Assembly (NCBI RefSeq): GCF_001375555.1
Contig: NZ_CTDZ01000009.1
Location: 1,481,758 to 1,545,757, forward strand
Reading direction: 5' to 3'
DNA: 64,000 nucleotides
Origin: Numidum massiliense
GTDB lineage: Bacteria > Bacillota > Bacilli > Thermoactinomycetales > Novibacillaceae
The notes under the pieces are model-generated. The model searched no databases, was not told the DNA's origin, and saw nothing but the letters and a program-made list of their open reading frames with translations. Below are positions 18,651 through 27,877 of this stretch, piece after piece (the stretch's first letter is position 1; each line of letters begins with the position of its first letter). The translations under genes were made by a program, and so were the position numbers.

Positions 18651-19937
18651 CTATTCCTCCTTGCGGTCGCGTAAAAAGTAAATCGTGTCTAAGGCGATTT
18701 TACTCGCTACACGCACAACGTCTTCTTTCTGTACAGCGTCAATTTGCTCAAGGTAAGCGGGCAGCGAGCGCTGCTTGCCGCTCAATACACCGTTATAGTA
18801 AAAGTCGATCATCGCCTGCGGCCGGTCTTCGATTTCCCGCAGTTGGTTCGCGAGCATCGTCTTCGTCTGTGACAGCTCGGAATCGCTAATGTTGCCGTTC
18901 GTCATTTCCGCTAACTGCTGGCGCATAATAGTTACGGCGCGTTCGTAGTTTTCGATCTCGATCCCCGACTGAATCGTGAGTAATCCTTTGTGCGATTCGA
19001 GGCGGGAAGCGGCGTAATAGGCGAGGCTCTCCTTTTCCCGCACGTTGAGGAACAACTTCGAGTGTGGGAACCCACCGAGAATGCCGTTGTATACCATTAA
19101 CGCAGCGTAATCGGAGTCTTTCATGTCGGTTTGCGTGCGGCAGCCGAGGTTTAACTTGCCTTGCGCCACATCGAGCCCTTCGACAACCGTGCGCACATCT
19201 TTCACCGGGTGCGTCACTGGTGCAACTGCCACTCGCTCGCGTGCACCTTGCTCTCGCGCGAACCTGAAGTGGCGAGTGACCGCTTCCTGTACCTCAGAGA
19301 CATCGACGTCCCCGACGACGAATACGTCGATAGGCGCCGTACGCAGCAAGTTTTCGTACGCTTCGTACAGCGACGTGCGGTCGATCGCCGCTAACTGTTC
19401 CGTACTTCCGTAATTAAACACACTGTAAGGCTCGCCGTGACACATCTCGCCGATGCACCGTTCCGCGGCATACCGTATTTTATCGTCGATGAGGCTGTCG
19501 ATGCGCTGGCGCAAGTTTTGTTTTTCTGACGCTATGTACTGTTCGACAAATCCGCCGTCTTTGGTAGCCGGTTTCGCTAGGATCTCCCCTAAAAAAGCAA
19601 TCCCTTCATCTAACAGTGGCGTCTGATCGCTTAAAAAATTTTCGTTCGCAATTTCTAAGCCGAATTGTAAAATGTGGCGCTCGCCGCGTTTCGCGACACT
19701 GCTGTAAAAAGTGGCTCCGTACAAATCGTCCAAATGTTGTTTGATCGCTTTTAGTGACGGGAAACGAGCCGTTCCGCGACGCAACACTTGCGCCATGAGG
19801 GCGTGTTCGGTCGCGTATTCGGTGCTGAGCGGACGTTCGATGTTCACGACGATCGTATTCGTCTTAAACTTCGTTGTCGACCAAACGTAACTATTGATCC
19901 CGTTCGTTTCCGTCTGCTTAAAATATGTGTCTGTCAA
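18651..19937 (-). CDS. ymfF: M16-like peptidase subunit YmfF (zinc motif lost)
   Basis: The 428-residue partner of YmfH. The fold blocks are recognisable (ALMAQVLRRGTARFPSLKAIKQHLDDLYG; LFLNVREKESLAYYAASR), but no HxxEH motif occurs at the expected place, so it is probably the non-catalytic half of a heterodimer. The TTG start has AAAGGAG upstream. It is the first gene of the ymfF-ymfH-ymfI unit, at the border with the accessory island. Confidence 0.88.
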   Translation of the reverse strand: MTDTYFKQTETNGINSYVWSTTKFKTNTIVVNIERPLSTEYATEHALMAQVLRRGTARFPSLKAIKQHLDDLYGATFYSSVAKRGERHILQFGLEIANENFLSDQTPLLDEGIAFLGEILAKPATKDGGFVEQYIASEKQNLRQRIDSLIDDKIRYAAERCIGEMCHGEPYSVFNYGSTEQLAAIDRTSLYEAYENLLRTAPIDVFVVGDVDVSEVQEAVTRHFRFAREQGARERVAVAPVTHPVKDVRTVVEGLDVAQGKLNLGCRTQTDMKDSDYAALMVYNGILGGFPHSKLFLNVREKESLAYYAASRLESHKGLLTIQSGIEIENYERAVTIMRQQLAEMTNGNISDSELSQTKTMLANQLREIEDRPQAMIDFYYNGVLSGKQRSLPAYLEQIDAVQKEDVVRVASKIALDTIYFLRDRKEE

Positions 19938-20274
19938 ACGATCTGCTCCTTTCCATCCTCCGTAAAAGGTTGTGCCACGCGGGCGTTCCTTTGAAAAGCT
20001 TAACCTAAGGCATATTTTTCATGCAGGATACCCATCATAAATGTGTGTCTGCAAAAAGGCAACTGTTTTGTTTGGATCCTCTTTCATTATATACCAATCG
20101 TTACCGCATGAACACAACCGCGCGCTTATACGACATAATCGCTGGCGTAGAAACGGAGTTTTTCACTTGTGGAGAAGGGCGCTATTACGACTTTGTAACA
20201 AAAGAGCGTTATCGCTATTATGTGCCACGGGCATAATGCTCATCGTGCCTTATTCAGGCGGAAAGGGAGTAAAA
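19938..20274. other. Divergent spacer between ymfF and the phosphodiesterase gene
   Basis: Holds the ymfF ribosome site at the left edge and, near the middle, an AT-rich stretch CATTATATACC that could contain a -10 element. Apart from the small frame listed at 20108-20236 nothing is recognised. Confidence 0.4.
20108..20236 (+). CDS. Possible small protein of 42 residues
   Basis: An ATG opens a frame reading MNTTARLYDIIAGVETEFF and ending in RYRYYVPRA. Its codon use looks coding, with many TAT/TAC and GCG/CGC codons like the neighbours. There is no convincing ribosome site before the ATG, and the frame stays open upstream to another ATG at 20021. It stands between ymfF and the phosphodiesterase gene, on the strand of the latter. 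I recognise no family. Confidence 0.25.
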   Translation: MNTTARLYDIIAGVETEFFTCGEGRYYDFVTKERYRYYVPRA

Positions 20275-21861
20275 ATGAATGCATCCGTAACGCACGAACC
20301 GCGCGTCTTACTCATCGTTGCCGATTCGCTCATGCCTGGGCCGCTGTTTAAATTAATGGAAGAAGGGAAACTACCGGCATTTTCTTTTTTAGCAGCGCAC
20401 GGCTTTACTTCCGAAATGGTCAGTGTATTTCCGACGATGAGTGTCGTTAACGACAGTACGATGCTAACCGGGACTTATCCGGACGCACACGGTATACCCG
20501 GCCTCGTCTGGTTCGACCCAAACGAGAACCGCTTAATCAACTACGGCGATTCGTTCGGCAATATCCTAAAGCAAGGACTTTTGCGCGTAGCTAAAGATGC
20601 GATGATTTTTTTAAACGAACGCCATTTAAAACGAGACGTACAGACGATCCACGAGGTGCTTGCCGAACGCCATTTGTTATCTGCCTCAGTCAATTTAATG
20701 ACGCGCCGCGGGTCTTACCGCCACGAATTGCGCTTTCCGTTCGACAAGCTTCTCGGAAAGGAAGACATTACCGGCCCCGCCGAATTGCGCAGCGGTTTTT
20801 TTACGCGCAGCGGCCATCGAGGGCTACCGCATCCGTTTAACCAATACGGTTACAGCAACAAAGTGACGGAGCAAATGACGCTGGAAATTATGCGTGAAAA
20901 AAGTCCCCCCCGCTTACTCGTCACTTACCTTTCGGATCCCGATAAGAAGATCCACAAGCACGGGCCAGAGAGCGTCGAAGCGCTGTACGACATCGACCGC
21001 TTTATCCAACATATTCTCGACGCATACCCGACGCGAGAAGCAGCCTTAAAGGAGTGGCAAATCGCAGTCGTCGGCGACAGTGGACAAGCACCGGTGGTGG
21101 CAAATAAGAAGCGAGCGATCGTTTCCTTGGAAAAGTTACTCGCACCGTACAAGCTGCGCGGCATGGGCAAAGCAGTGAAAGACGCTGACTTAGCCCTCGC
21201 GGTTAATGAGCGCATGGTGTACGTGTACCCGCTACATGAGGACATCAGTTTGCCGCAACTCGCCTCAGAGATCGTGCGCGACGACCGCGTCGATCTCGTC
21301 GCCTTTGCGGGACGTCACTTGCCGGAAGGGGAGAATGCTGGAGACAGTAACGAGGGGAATGTCACAGACGTTCAGGCAGGACGCGACGAAATTGGCACAA
21401 GTGAAATAAATACTCTTCCCGGTCGCGTCTACGTGTACACTGCGCACGGTCACTTGCATTTTCAAGCGGGTGGGACGCGCGTTGACCCTTATGGAAATCC
21501 TTGGGAGCTGACGGGTGACGCCGACTTACTCGACTTGAGGCAGCAAGGCGGACAGTGGGTATTCGGGGAATATGTCGACGTGTTTCGGCAACTGTACGGC
21601 GCTGTTCATGCGCAGCAAATTCCCGCCCTCGCTGTCACGGCTAAACCAGGGTTTGAATTTAAATACCAGTCAGCGCCGACGCACGTCGGGGGCGGCAGCC
21701 ACGGCGGGATTAGTAAGCAGGAGATGATCGTTCCGCTCATCGTCGGTGGCACAACCGTTAAACCGATGCACAATCGACTTGTCGATCTGAAGGACTATTT
21801 GCTGACATTGCTCGGCGAAGACCCGGAACAATCGCCTCCGGAACAATCGCCTAAAGATTAA
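20275..21861 (+). CDS. Type I phosphodiesterase / nucleotide pyrophosphatase family protein
   Basis: Alkaline-phosphatase-superfamily enzyme of 528 residues with no evident signal peptide. The metal and nucleophile region is clear: LLIVADSLMPGPLFKLMEEG, then FPTMSVVNDSTMLTGTYPDAHGIPG, where the nucleophile lies. A late THVGGGSHGGISKQEMIVPL block is typical of the family. The ATG used has AAAGGGAG seven bases upstream; the frame runs open further back without support. Substrates of this family are phosphate mono- or diesters; the specific one cannot be told. A hairpin follows the stop. Confidence 0.85.
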   Translation: MNASVTHEPRVLLIVADSLMPGPLFKLMEEGKLPAFSFLAAHGFTSEMVSVFPTMSVVNDSTMLTGTYPDAHGIPGLVWFDPNENRLINYGDSFGNILKQGLLRVAKDAMIFLNERHLKRDVQTIHEVLAERHLLSASVNLMTRRGSYRHELRFPFDKLLGKEDITGPAELRSGFFTRSGHRGLPHPFNQYGYSNKVTEQMTLEIMREKSPPRLLVTYLSDPDKKIHKHGPESVEALYDIDRFIQHILDAYPTREAALKEWQIAVVGDSGQAPVVANKKRAIVSLEKLLAPYKLRGMGKAVKDADLALAVNERMVYVYPLHEDISLPQLASEIVRDDRVDLVAFAGRHLPEGENAGDSNEGNVTDVQAGRDEIGTSEINTLPGRVYVYTAHGHLHFQAGGTRVDPYGNPWELTGDADLLDLRQQGGQWVFGEYVDVFRQLYGAVHAQQIPALAVTAKPGFEFKYQSAPTHVGGGSHGGISKQEMIVPLIVGGTTVKPMHNRLVDLKDYLLTLLGEDPEQSPPEQSPKD

Positions 21862-21909
21862 TGATGAAAAGGATTCAAAAGGATTCAACAGTAAAAAAAC
21901 GTAAAAATA

Positions 21910-21949
21910 GAAAGCAGCCCGACTCCCACGAAAGAGTCCGGCTGCTTTT
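21910..21949. terminator. Bidirectional terminator between converging genes
   Basis: AAAGCAGCC-C-GACTC pairs with GAGTC-C-GGCTGCTTT around an 8-base loop (one internal mismatch), with T-rich sequence on both sides. It ends the phosphodiesterase gene on one strand and the subtilisin gene on the other. Confidence 0.75.
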
Positions 21950-22021
21950 CAACGAAAGCGTGGGAAGCGTGTGTTCGCTTTCCATTTTATCGTACGTTCA
22001 TCATACGTTGTTACGACAGCG

Positions 22022-24481
22022 TTATTTTTTCGCTTTTTTCACGGTTACCGTTCGCGCGAAGCTCACTTGCCCTTTCGTGTTTTTCGCCGTGACGGTCAGC
22101 TTCGTGCCCGCTTTTTGCGGCTTAATTTTTACACTGAAGGCGCCTTTCGAGGTGGCTTTCGCACTGCCGAGCTTCGTTTTGCCGCGTTTGACGGTGACGG
22201 TCGCCTTAGCGCTTGTCTTCCCTTTTACCGTCTTGCTGCTGCTGTAGACCGCGTTTACCGTCGGTGCAGCGGGCTTCGCTTTTTTCACGGTTACCGTGCG
22301 CGCGAAGCTCACTTGCCCTTTCGTGTTTTTCGCTGTGACGGTCAGCTTCGTGCCCGCTTTTTGTGGCTTGATTTTTACACTGAAGGCGCCTTTCGAGGTG
22401 GCCTTCGCACTGCCGAGCTTCGTTTTGCCGCGTTTGACGGTGACGGTCGCCTTAGCACTCGTCTTCCCTTTTACCGTCTTGCTGCTGCTGTAGACGGTGT
22501 TTACTGTTGGTGCAGCGGGCTTCCCCTTCTTCACCGTCACGTAAGCGGACGATTTATGTTTCGTCTTCGCATCTTGGGCCACAACGGTAAGCTTTGTGCC
22601 GACTTTTTGCTTCTTAATCTTTACTGAAAATGTACCTTTACTGTTCGCCTTACCTTTACCGAGTACAGTTTTACCTTTTTTGACAGTGACTGTCGTCCCT
22701 TTTTTCGCCTTTCCAGTTACCGTCGTTTTTGTATGGTAGACGGTGTTGACCTTCAGCTTGATCGTGTCTGCTGCGTTAAACACTTTCGAGGCGTGCAACC
22801 GTCCGTATCCGTAGGTCGTGTCATACCCTTTTTTGCCGAGGTCAGTGCTGTTCTTCTGGAAGTACGACTTCGCTTTAGCCGGCGTCATGTCGTCGCGAAC
22901 CGAATACAAGTACGCGGCGACTGCGGAAACGTGTGGTGTTGCCATGGACGTACCGGACAAATATGCGACTTCCCCGTTCACGATCATGGCAGGTATTTTT
23001 TCACCGGGCGCAACTAAAGTGAGGCCTTTACCGTAGTTGGAAAACTTGCTCCGCTTGTCCTTATTGTTCGTCGAACCGACGGCAATGGTGTATGTCGAGG
23101 AAGCTGGGTAGCCAATCGTACCTTTCCCGGCGTTACCGGTTGCGGCGACGACTGTCACTTTTTTCTTGTTCGCATACTTTAACGCATCTTCGACCACTTG
23201 GCTTTTGCCGCTCGTTCCTAAACTGAGGTTAATCACTTTGGCGCCTTTGTCAGTAGCGTATTTAATCCCTTTCGCAATGTCGCTCGCCCAACCGCGGTTG
23301 TTGCGATCGAGTACTTTCACTGGAATAATCGTCGTTAGGTCGTTCACCCCGGTCATCGAATAACCGTTGCCACTTTTTGCCCCGATAATGCTGCTCACGT
23401 GTGTCCCGTGGGAATGGTCGTCCATCGCATCCTTGTTGTTATGGACATAGTTTTTACCGTCTTTTACGCGGCCACTGAAGTCAGACGCCGTATATTCAAT
23501 GCCCGTATCGAGGACAGCAACTTTCGTTTTACGTAAGTTTTTCCCTTTCAGCGCATTTTTTAGCGAGGCATATTTAATATCTGCCCCTTTGGTCGCTTTG
23601 TTGGCGAGCGGCCACTGATAGCTGTAATTGACATCGTTAGCGAAGCCTTCAAATTGTCGGTTCGCTTCTGCGTACTCAACTTCCGGCAGTGCGCTTAATT
23701 GCTTTGCCACGTCGGTGACCTGTTTTTTGGCTTGCGCTTTCCCGTTGAGTTTGACGACGTACAAATTATCAATGAATGTTTCACCGCTAAAATCACGGTA
23801 CGTTGCCACATCGACTGATTTTTTCGTTAACGACTTCGTTTTCTGGCCGACGAATGCTTTAGCAGCGCCTTCTGCTTTCGCGCCGTCTTTCATTTTGACG
23901 AACACGAGGTTCGCTTTATCGGCATCGCTTAGTTCTCCCGTCAGCCCTTTGTGATCCAACCGCTTTTGCTGTAGATCTGCCGGTAGCCCTTCCGCTTGTG
24001 CGGCACCGCTCGCCGAACTGCCCGCTATGTTGCGCGGACCTTTCTTGATTGCACTTACTTTCACCGAGAATGAGCCTTTACTGTCGGCTACTACATAGTA
24101 CGGACCCTTCCACGCGATCGGGAAATCGTAAGAACCAGTCTTGCCAGCGTTAATTTTTTTGTAGTGGTAAGTCAAACCTTTGTCCAATCTCTTTTTGTCC
24201 GGGAACAAGAAAATTTCCGTGGTCGACTTTGCCTTTACCGTCACGCGCATGTGCGTTTTAGCTTTAACTTCACTCGCTTTAGGCGTAACCTTGTAAACTT
24301 TCAACGCCTGTCCTTGCATCGAACCTTCGACTTCTTGACCGAGTGCGAGATCCTCTTCCCCAGATTGCGCGCCACTCGTATTCGCAGCAAAACTTTCGAG
24401 CGGGATGAGCGCAACGCACATTACGACAGCGAGTGCGAGGCACAACGCTTGTCCGAGACGTTTCGTCATGGATTCTTTCAT
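22022..24481 (-). CDS. Secreted subtilisin-family serine protease (S8) with three C-terminal Ig-like repeats
   Basis: Extracellular protease precursor of about 819 residues. A signal peptide covers residues 1-32 (ALCLALAVVMCVALIPLESFA); a pre-/pro-region reaches about residue 280. The catalytic triad is intact: Asp325 (VLDTGIE), His358 (HGTHV), Ser512 (SGTSMATPH), with the oxyanion Asn450 (AATGNAG). The last 250 residues are three lysine/threonine-rich beta repeats of about 82 residues; the last two are nearly identical in DNA as well. They may bind the cell wall. The ATG was chosen because it starts a normal signal peptide; GAGAGGAG lies 12 bases upstream. It has no close partner gene. Confidence 0.92.
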   Translation of the reverse strand: MKESMTKRLGQALCLALAVVMCVALIPLESFAANTSGAQSGEEDLALGQEVEGSMQGQALKVYKVTPKASEVKAKTHMRVTVKAKSTTEIFLFPDKKRLDKGLTYHYKKINAGKTGSYDFPIAWKGPYYVVADSKGSFSVKVSAIKKGPRNIAGSSASGAAQAEGLPADLQQKRLDHKGLTGELSDADKANLVFVKMKDGAKAEGAAKAFVGQKTKSLTKKSVDVATYRDFSGETFIDNLYVVKLNGKAQAKKQVTDVAKQLSALPEVEYAEANRQFEGFANDVNYSYQWPLANKATKGADIKYASLKNALKGKNLRKTKVAVLDTGIEYTASDFSGRVKDGKNYVHNNKDAMDDHSHGTHVSSIIGAKSGNGYSMTGVNDLTTIIPVKVLDRNNRGWASDIAKGIKYATDKGAKVINLSLGTSGKSQVVEDALKYANKKKVTVVAATGNAGKGTIGYPASSTYTIAVGSTNNKDKRSKFSNYGKGLTLVAPGEKIPAMIVNGEVAYLSGTSMATPHVSAVAAYLYSVRDDMTPAKAKSYFQKNSTDLGKKGYDTTYGYGRLHASKVFNAADTIKLKVNTVYHTKTTVTGKAKKGTTVTVKKGKTVLGKGKANSKGTFSVKIKKQKVGTKLTVVAQDAKTKHKSSAYVTVKKGKPAAPTVNTVYSSSKTVKGKTSAKATVTVKRGKTKLGSAKATSKGAFSVKIKPQKAGTKLTVTAKNTKGQVSFARTVTVKKAKPAAPTVNAVYSSSKTVKGKTSAKATVTVKRGKTKLGSAKATSKGAFSVKIKPQKAGTKLTVTAKNTKGQVSFARTVTVKKAKK
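22031..22522. repeat. Two near-identical 246-base tandem repeats in the protease gene
   Basis: Units start at 22031 and 22277, exactly 246 bases (82 codons) apart, and differ at few positions, mostly silent. A third, more diverged unit lies further upstream in the gene. Such identity means recent duplication or ongoing gene conversion. Confidence 0.85.
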
Positions 24482-24955
24482 TCTATCGTTTTTCTCCTCT
24501 CTCAATGAAAACTTCTCCTACACAAAATCGACATCACGCAAAAGTCGCAAAATTAAAGGTAGACAACGCCACTTAACAAACTTGCTCTTCACACCCTTAT
24601 TTTGCGAAAATCGGCCACCTAAACATACAGTTTCAGACTTGTATACGATCCCGCTCACCGGTTAGATTATTCTATACTCGAATCTTCCGTTTACTAAAAC
24701 GCCAGTTTTAACCGCTACATATGCCCTTTCTGTAAATTCTATGTGTAACCAATTAAATTATAGATTTTTGTGTCGATTCGTAGTGTATGTAGGCAATGCT
24801 GAAAACTTACACTACCAATAGTACCCAATACTATGGCTGAAAGTCAACTAGATCGTTTAATGGTAAAATAAACCAATGGGAATTGCTGTTTTTGCTCTGT
24901 AAGGGCAGTCGGCACACACTTGTCGACCTCCCGCATCTGCCACTTTGGCGACATT
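24482..24955. other. Intergenic region before the protease gene
   Basis: No complete gene. It holds a 26-base element at 24660-24685 that recurs near 32.2 kb, an everted repeat ATAGTA-N5-TACTAT at 24818-24834, and the 5' part of a frame interrupted by the IS21 element. Confidence 0.5.
24660..24685. repeat. Dispersed promoter-region element, copy 1
   Basis: GGTTAGATTATTC followed by CGAATCT after 6 bases. The same element (GGTTAGATTATTC, five bases, CGAATCT) occurs at 32224-32248 in front of another minus-strand gene. Here it lies about 180 bases upstream of the protease start. Confidence 0.45.
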
Positions 24956-25020
24956 TGTATTATGCAAGTAGAAAATCCAGCAAAGTGCAATTAAAATTTC
25001 CAGCACCCCGGTTTCCAAAT

Positions 25021-25743
25021 CTACCAATTCATGTAAGAATGCTTCAGTCGGTAACTCGTGCCACTAAATGTGATCAAGTAACTGTAATGCACAAGGCGAT
25101 CGATGATCGCGTTCGTGAGTCGTTCATCGTGAAAGACACTGTTCCACTTACTAAATTCCAAGTTAGTCGTGAGGATGACGCTTCGCTTCTCATAGCATCC
25201 GGCAATGACTTGAAACAATAACTGCGCGCCTTCCCCGTTAAGGGGGATGTACCCCCATTCGTCGCAGATGAGCAAGTCCACCTTCTCCAACTGCTGTATA
25301 AATCGTTGCAATTGCCCCTTTTGGTTAGCGTCAATCAATGCATTCACGAGCGCCGCTGTGCGGTAAAACTTTACGCGCTGCCCTTGGTTGCAGGCTGCCA
25401 CACCGATGGCTGTGGCAAGATGCGTCTTCCCTGTGCCGACTGGGCCGTAAAGAATTAGGTTTTCTTTACGCGCAACAAAAGATACCTCCTTTAATGTATC
25501 GATACTGAGGGGGCGGGGGAGCTCGATCCCTTCGAACACATACCCCTCAAACGTTTTGATCCTATCAAAATTCGCTTGCTTGAGTAACCGGTTTTTACGG
25601 TTCACCTCCCGCTGTGCCACTTCACTAGCGAGTAATTGTGCAAGGAACTGTTCATGTGTCTCTGCCTGAATAGTCGGATAAACATCGACGATGTGACTGC
25701 CGAGTTTTAGCGCCTTGCAGTGGGCGGCAATCATGTCTTTCAT
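25021..25743 (-). CDS. istB: IS21 helper ATPase
   Basis: AAA+ ATPase of 240 residues that works with IstA in target selection. Walker A GPVGTGKTHLA and Walker B LLICDEWGYIPLN are intact, and the C-terminal ILTTNLEFSKWNSVFHDERLT region is typical. The start overlaps the istA stop by four bases (ATGA), so translation is coupled. Full length for the family. Confidence 0.93.
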   Translation of the reverse strand: MKDMIAAHCKALKLGSHIVDVYPTIQAETHEQFLAQLLASEVAQREVNRKNRLLKQANFDRIKTFEGYVFEGIELPRPLSIDTLKEVSFVARKENLILYGPVGTGKTHLATAIGVAACNQGQRVKFYRTAALVNALIDANQKGQLQRFIQQLEKVDLLICDEWGYIPLNGEGAQLLFQVIAGCYEKRSVILTTNLEFSKWNSVFHDERLTNAIIDRLVHYSYLITFSGTSYRLKHSYMNW

Positions 25744-27233
25744 CGCCCATCACCTTTTCTTATTCTTAGCAAGTGATCGTAAGATCCAAGATCCGTCTTG
25801 TAAATAGCATGTGACGGCACGTCGTGTGAGACAGCAAGTGTAGAGCACTCATTCGCACGCCCGGTGAGACGGTACCAAGTGGCAAGTAAGCTATCCGCGT
25901 CATCCACGCCTTGGGCGAGTGTTTCTTCCAATGCCGTCGTCGCAAGTTGCATGTCTCCTTGGCTTAGAAATTCCGCAAGTAATCGCAACCCCTTCGGTCG
26001 TCGCTCCTTGACCGTTAGGTACTCGCGCCACGGGTCGGGCAGTTGTCTGTAAAACGCCGTATACTTCATCGCATTGGGCCGTTTCGCCATGAGTGACAAA
26101 TACGGTGTCCATTTCATCGCTTCTTTCCCTTCTCCGTAGATACGGGAGTGCGTGACGATGGTGCGATAGGACTCATCTTGTACAATGACGCGATCGCAGG
26201 TCACTTTGAGCCATACTTCCTGACGTGCTAACCCCGGTGATGTCGAGTAACGGTTTTTCTGAAAGCATACTTTTCCGTACTTATCAGTTTTCGCTTTGAC
26301 CATGCGGTGGACGTCAAAGGCTGTGCGCGGCAGTGGCTTGAACTGTGCAGCATCTGCTTGAAACCGTTCGGCGATCTGCTCCTGATGCTTATAGTGCGTA
26401 CGCTGCATATCCCGTTCGCATCGCTGTAGTAGATCAGCGTTATAAGCATCCAGATCCTCAAATTTAGGGATCGGGACGAAGAAGTTTCGCCGGTGGTAGC
26501 CGACCTTATTTTCGACATGCCCTTTTTCGTTCCCGCTATTCGGGTTGCAAAAGGTAGGCTCGAAGCCGTGGTGATAGGCAAACCGGGCAAACGAATCGAC
26601 GAGTTGGCGCTCACCGTTTTTACAAATCGTCGCTACAGCCGCAGATAAGTTGTCAAACCATAGACGCGTAGGGACGCCACCGACATGCGCAAAGATTCGT
26701 TTGAGTCCTTCCAGTAAACACTCGGTATTTTGTGCGCGGAAGACTTGGACGTAGGCCGCATTGCTGTATGGGAACGACACGTTTAAATAATAGCCTTTAA
26801 AGGCTTGTCCCTTTTCTTCAAACGTAGCCTCTCCGAAGTCGACCTGTGCCTCCCCCGGCGTATGTTCGAGCGGGATGTAACCGCGCGTCTTCTCCTTAAG
26901 TGCTGTCTTCTTCTTGGCAACGTAGTACTGAACGGTCCTTAGCGATACATTGAAGGCCTCACCGTGCATTTCCTTAAGGCGTTCATAGACGCGTCGCGCA
27001 GTATGCTTCTGTTTACGCGGAGCTTTTAAGTCGCCCTCTAGCCAATCGTCGATCGTCTCCTTGTAGGGATCCAGTTTGGATCGACGCGGTTTCCGCTTCG
27101 GAGTTTCATTCCAATCCTCCATGTCGATGTACTTTTTAATCGTTTTGAAGTCGTGTGTTGTTCGCCGCTGAATTTCTCGTAAAGATAGCCCTTCCCTTTC
27201 GTATAAAGACTTGATATAGTGAACGTGAACCAT
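25740..27233 (-). CDS. istA: IS21 transposase
   Basis: DDE transposase of about 497 residues. It has an N-terminal helix-turn-helix (LSLREIQRRTTHDFKTIKKYI), then the catalytic core: first Asp in AQVDFGEA, second in RLWFDNLS, and Glu in NEKGHVENKVG. The ATG was chosen because GAGGTG lies six bases upstream; a GTG three codons earlier is also in frame. Intact and full length. Confidence 0.93.
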   Translation of the reverse strand: MVHVHYIKSLYEREGLSLREIQRRTTHDFKTIKKYIDMEDWNETPKRKPRRSKLDPYKETIDDWLEGDLKAPRKQKHTARRVYERLKEMHGEAFNVSLRTVQYYVAKKKTALKEKTRGYIPLEHTPGEAQVDFGEATFEEKGQAFKGYYLNVSFPYSNAAYVQVFRAQNTECLLEGLKRIFAHVGGVPTRLWFDNLSAAVATICKNGERQLVDSFARFAYHHGFEPTFCNPNSGNEKGHVENKVGYHRRNFFVPIPKFEDLDAYNADLLQRCERDMQRTHYKHQEQIAERFQADAAQFKPLPRTAFDVHRMVKAKTDKYGKVCFQKNRYSTSPGLARQEVWLKVTCDRVIVQDESYRTIVTHSRIYGEGKEAMKWTPYLSLMAKRPNAMKYTAFYRQLPDPWREYLTVKERRPKGLRLLAEFLSQGDMQLATTALEETLAQGVDDADSLLATWYRLTGRANECSTLAVSHDVPSHAIYKTDLGSYDHLLRIRKGDGR

Positions 27234-27529
27234 TGTCAACACCTCGTGTTTTCCTCCTCTAACTGATTGCCGTCAATTAGAGGGTAGTAATTAATTGGGG
27301 TGCTGGCAATGGTCTTTTCGTTTTCCAGCTCAATGCGGGATTTTTAAGTTGCGTTTTGCTCCATTTCTATTTTGCACTAAACAGCGACATTGCCGTTGAA
27401 GGCTCTAACAAACTTGAACTGTCGACACTGGGTGCAACGAGGGGGTACCCTTTGTATTGGAAAAAAGTTAATAACGACACCGAAGCTCTTCGTCGTATCG
27501 AATCCCTGATAAACGTGTTAAAAAATTGA

Positions 27530-27877
27530 TGAAGTTGGGAACGGTTTCCCAAGATTAATCGTCTTAATATGTGAATGCATGAATGCCACGAAATTCGAGA
27601 GAGTGCTAGTAATTACACAATGGAATTAAGAAGCATATCTTCATTGTTTTTGGAACGTTGGTAACACAAATTATAACTATTACCGTCGAAATTACCAAAA
27701 AGTTATTCATGACGGCGAGTCAACAAGAGCCAGTTATACTTCCATATGAGTCAACAGCGCACAATCGATCGTCAAACGACATTTTAAGGGATAGTCGTTT
27801 GAGTTTTATTAAGGAATTGTTTGTTTCCTTATTGTCGTGAACTGGATGCTATACGATTAATGGAAGGGGCTTAAAAG
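27530..27877 (+). other. Region between IS21 insertion and the LuxR-type gene
   Basis: AT-rich, with no recognised gene. A 60-codon frame at 27658-27840 starts at TTG, begins with a hydrophobic stretch (VTQIITITVEITKKLF) and ends LSFIKELFVSLLS; its upstream frame stays open from about 27.61 kb with more hydrophobic residues. Since it precedes a regulator gene it could be a small membrane or signal peptide, but support is weak. Confidence 0.25.

Larger units (their letters stand above)
24956..27383 (-). mobile_element. Complete IS21-family insertion sequence
   Basis: A 2428-base element. The two ends are imperfect inverted repeats: TGTATTATGCAAG-TAGAAA on the left and, reverse-complemented, TGTTTAGTGCAAAATAGAAA on the right. 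Similarity continues for about 45 bases (…CCAGCAAAGTGCAATTAAAA versus …GGAGCAAAACGCAACTTAAAA). It carries overlapping istA and istB, both intact, and is flanked by a perfect 8-base target duplication, so it should be recent and possibly still active. Confidence 0.92.
24948..27391. repeat. 8-base target site duplication flanking the IS21-family element
   Basis: GCGACATT occurs directly before the left end (24948-24955) and directly after the right end (27384-27391). IS21-family elements make 4-8 base duplications. Confidence 0.88.
24872..27529 (+). pseudogene. Open frame split by the IS21-family element
   Basis: If the IS and one copy of its 8-base target duplication are removed, codons 24872-24955 continue in frame at 27392 up to TGA at 27527-27529, giving 73 uninterrupted residues. 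The reconstructed tail reads GDIAVEGSNKLELSTLG, then ATRGYPLYWKKVNN, then RIESLINVLKN. No start codon with a ribosome site is visible in the left part; a TTG at 24920 is possible. I recognise no family. The composition looks coding, but 73 codons is short enough for chance. Confidence 0.35.

Noticed and set aside
21971-22627. Long plus-strand frame opposite the protease repeats
   Set aside because: It is the complementary frame of the 246-base protease repeats; no ribosome site and odd Phe/Leu/Arg composition.
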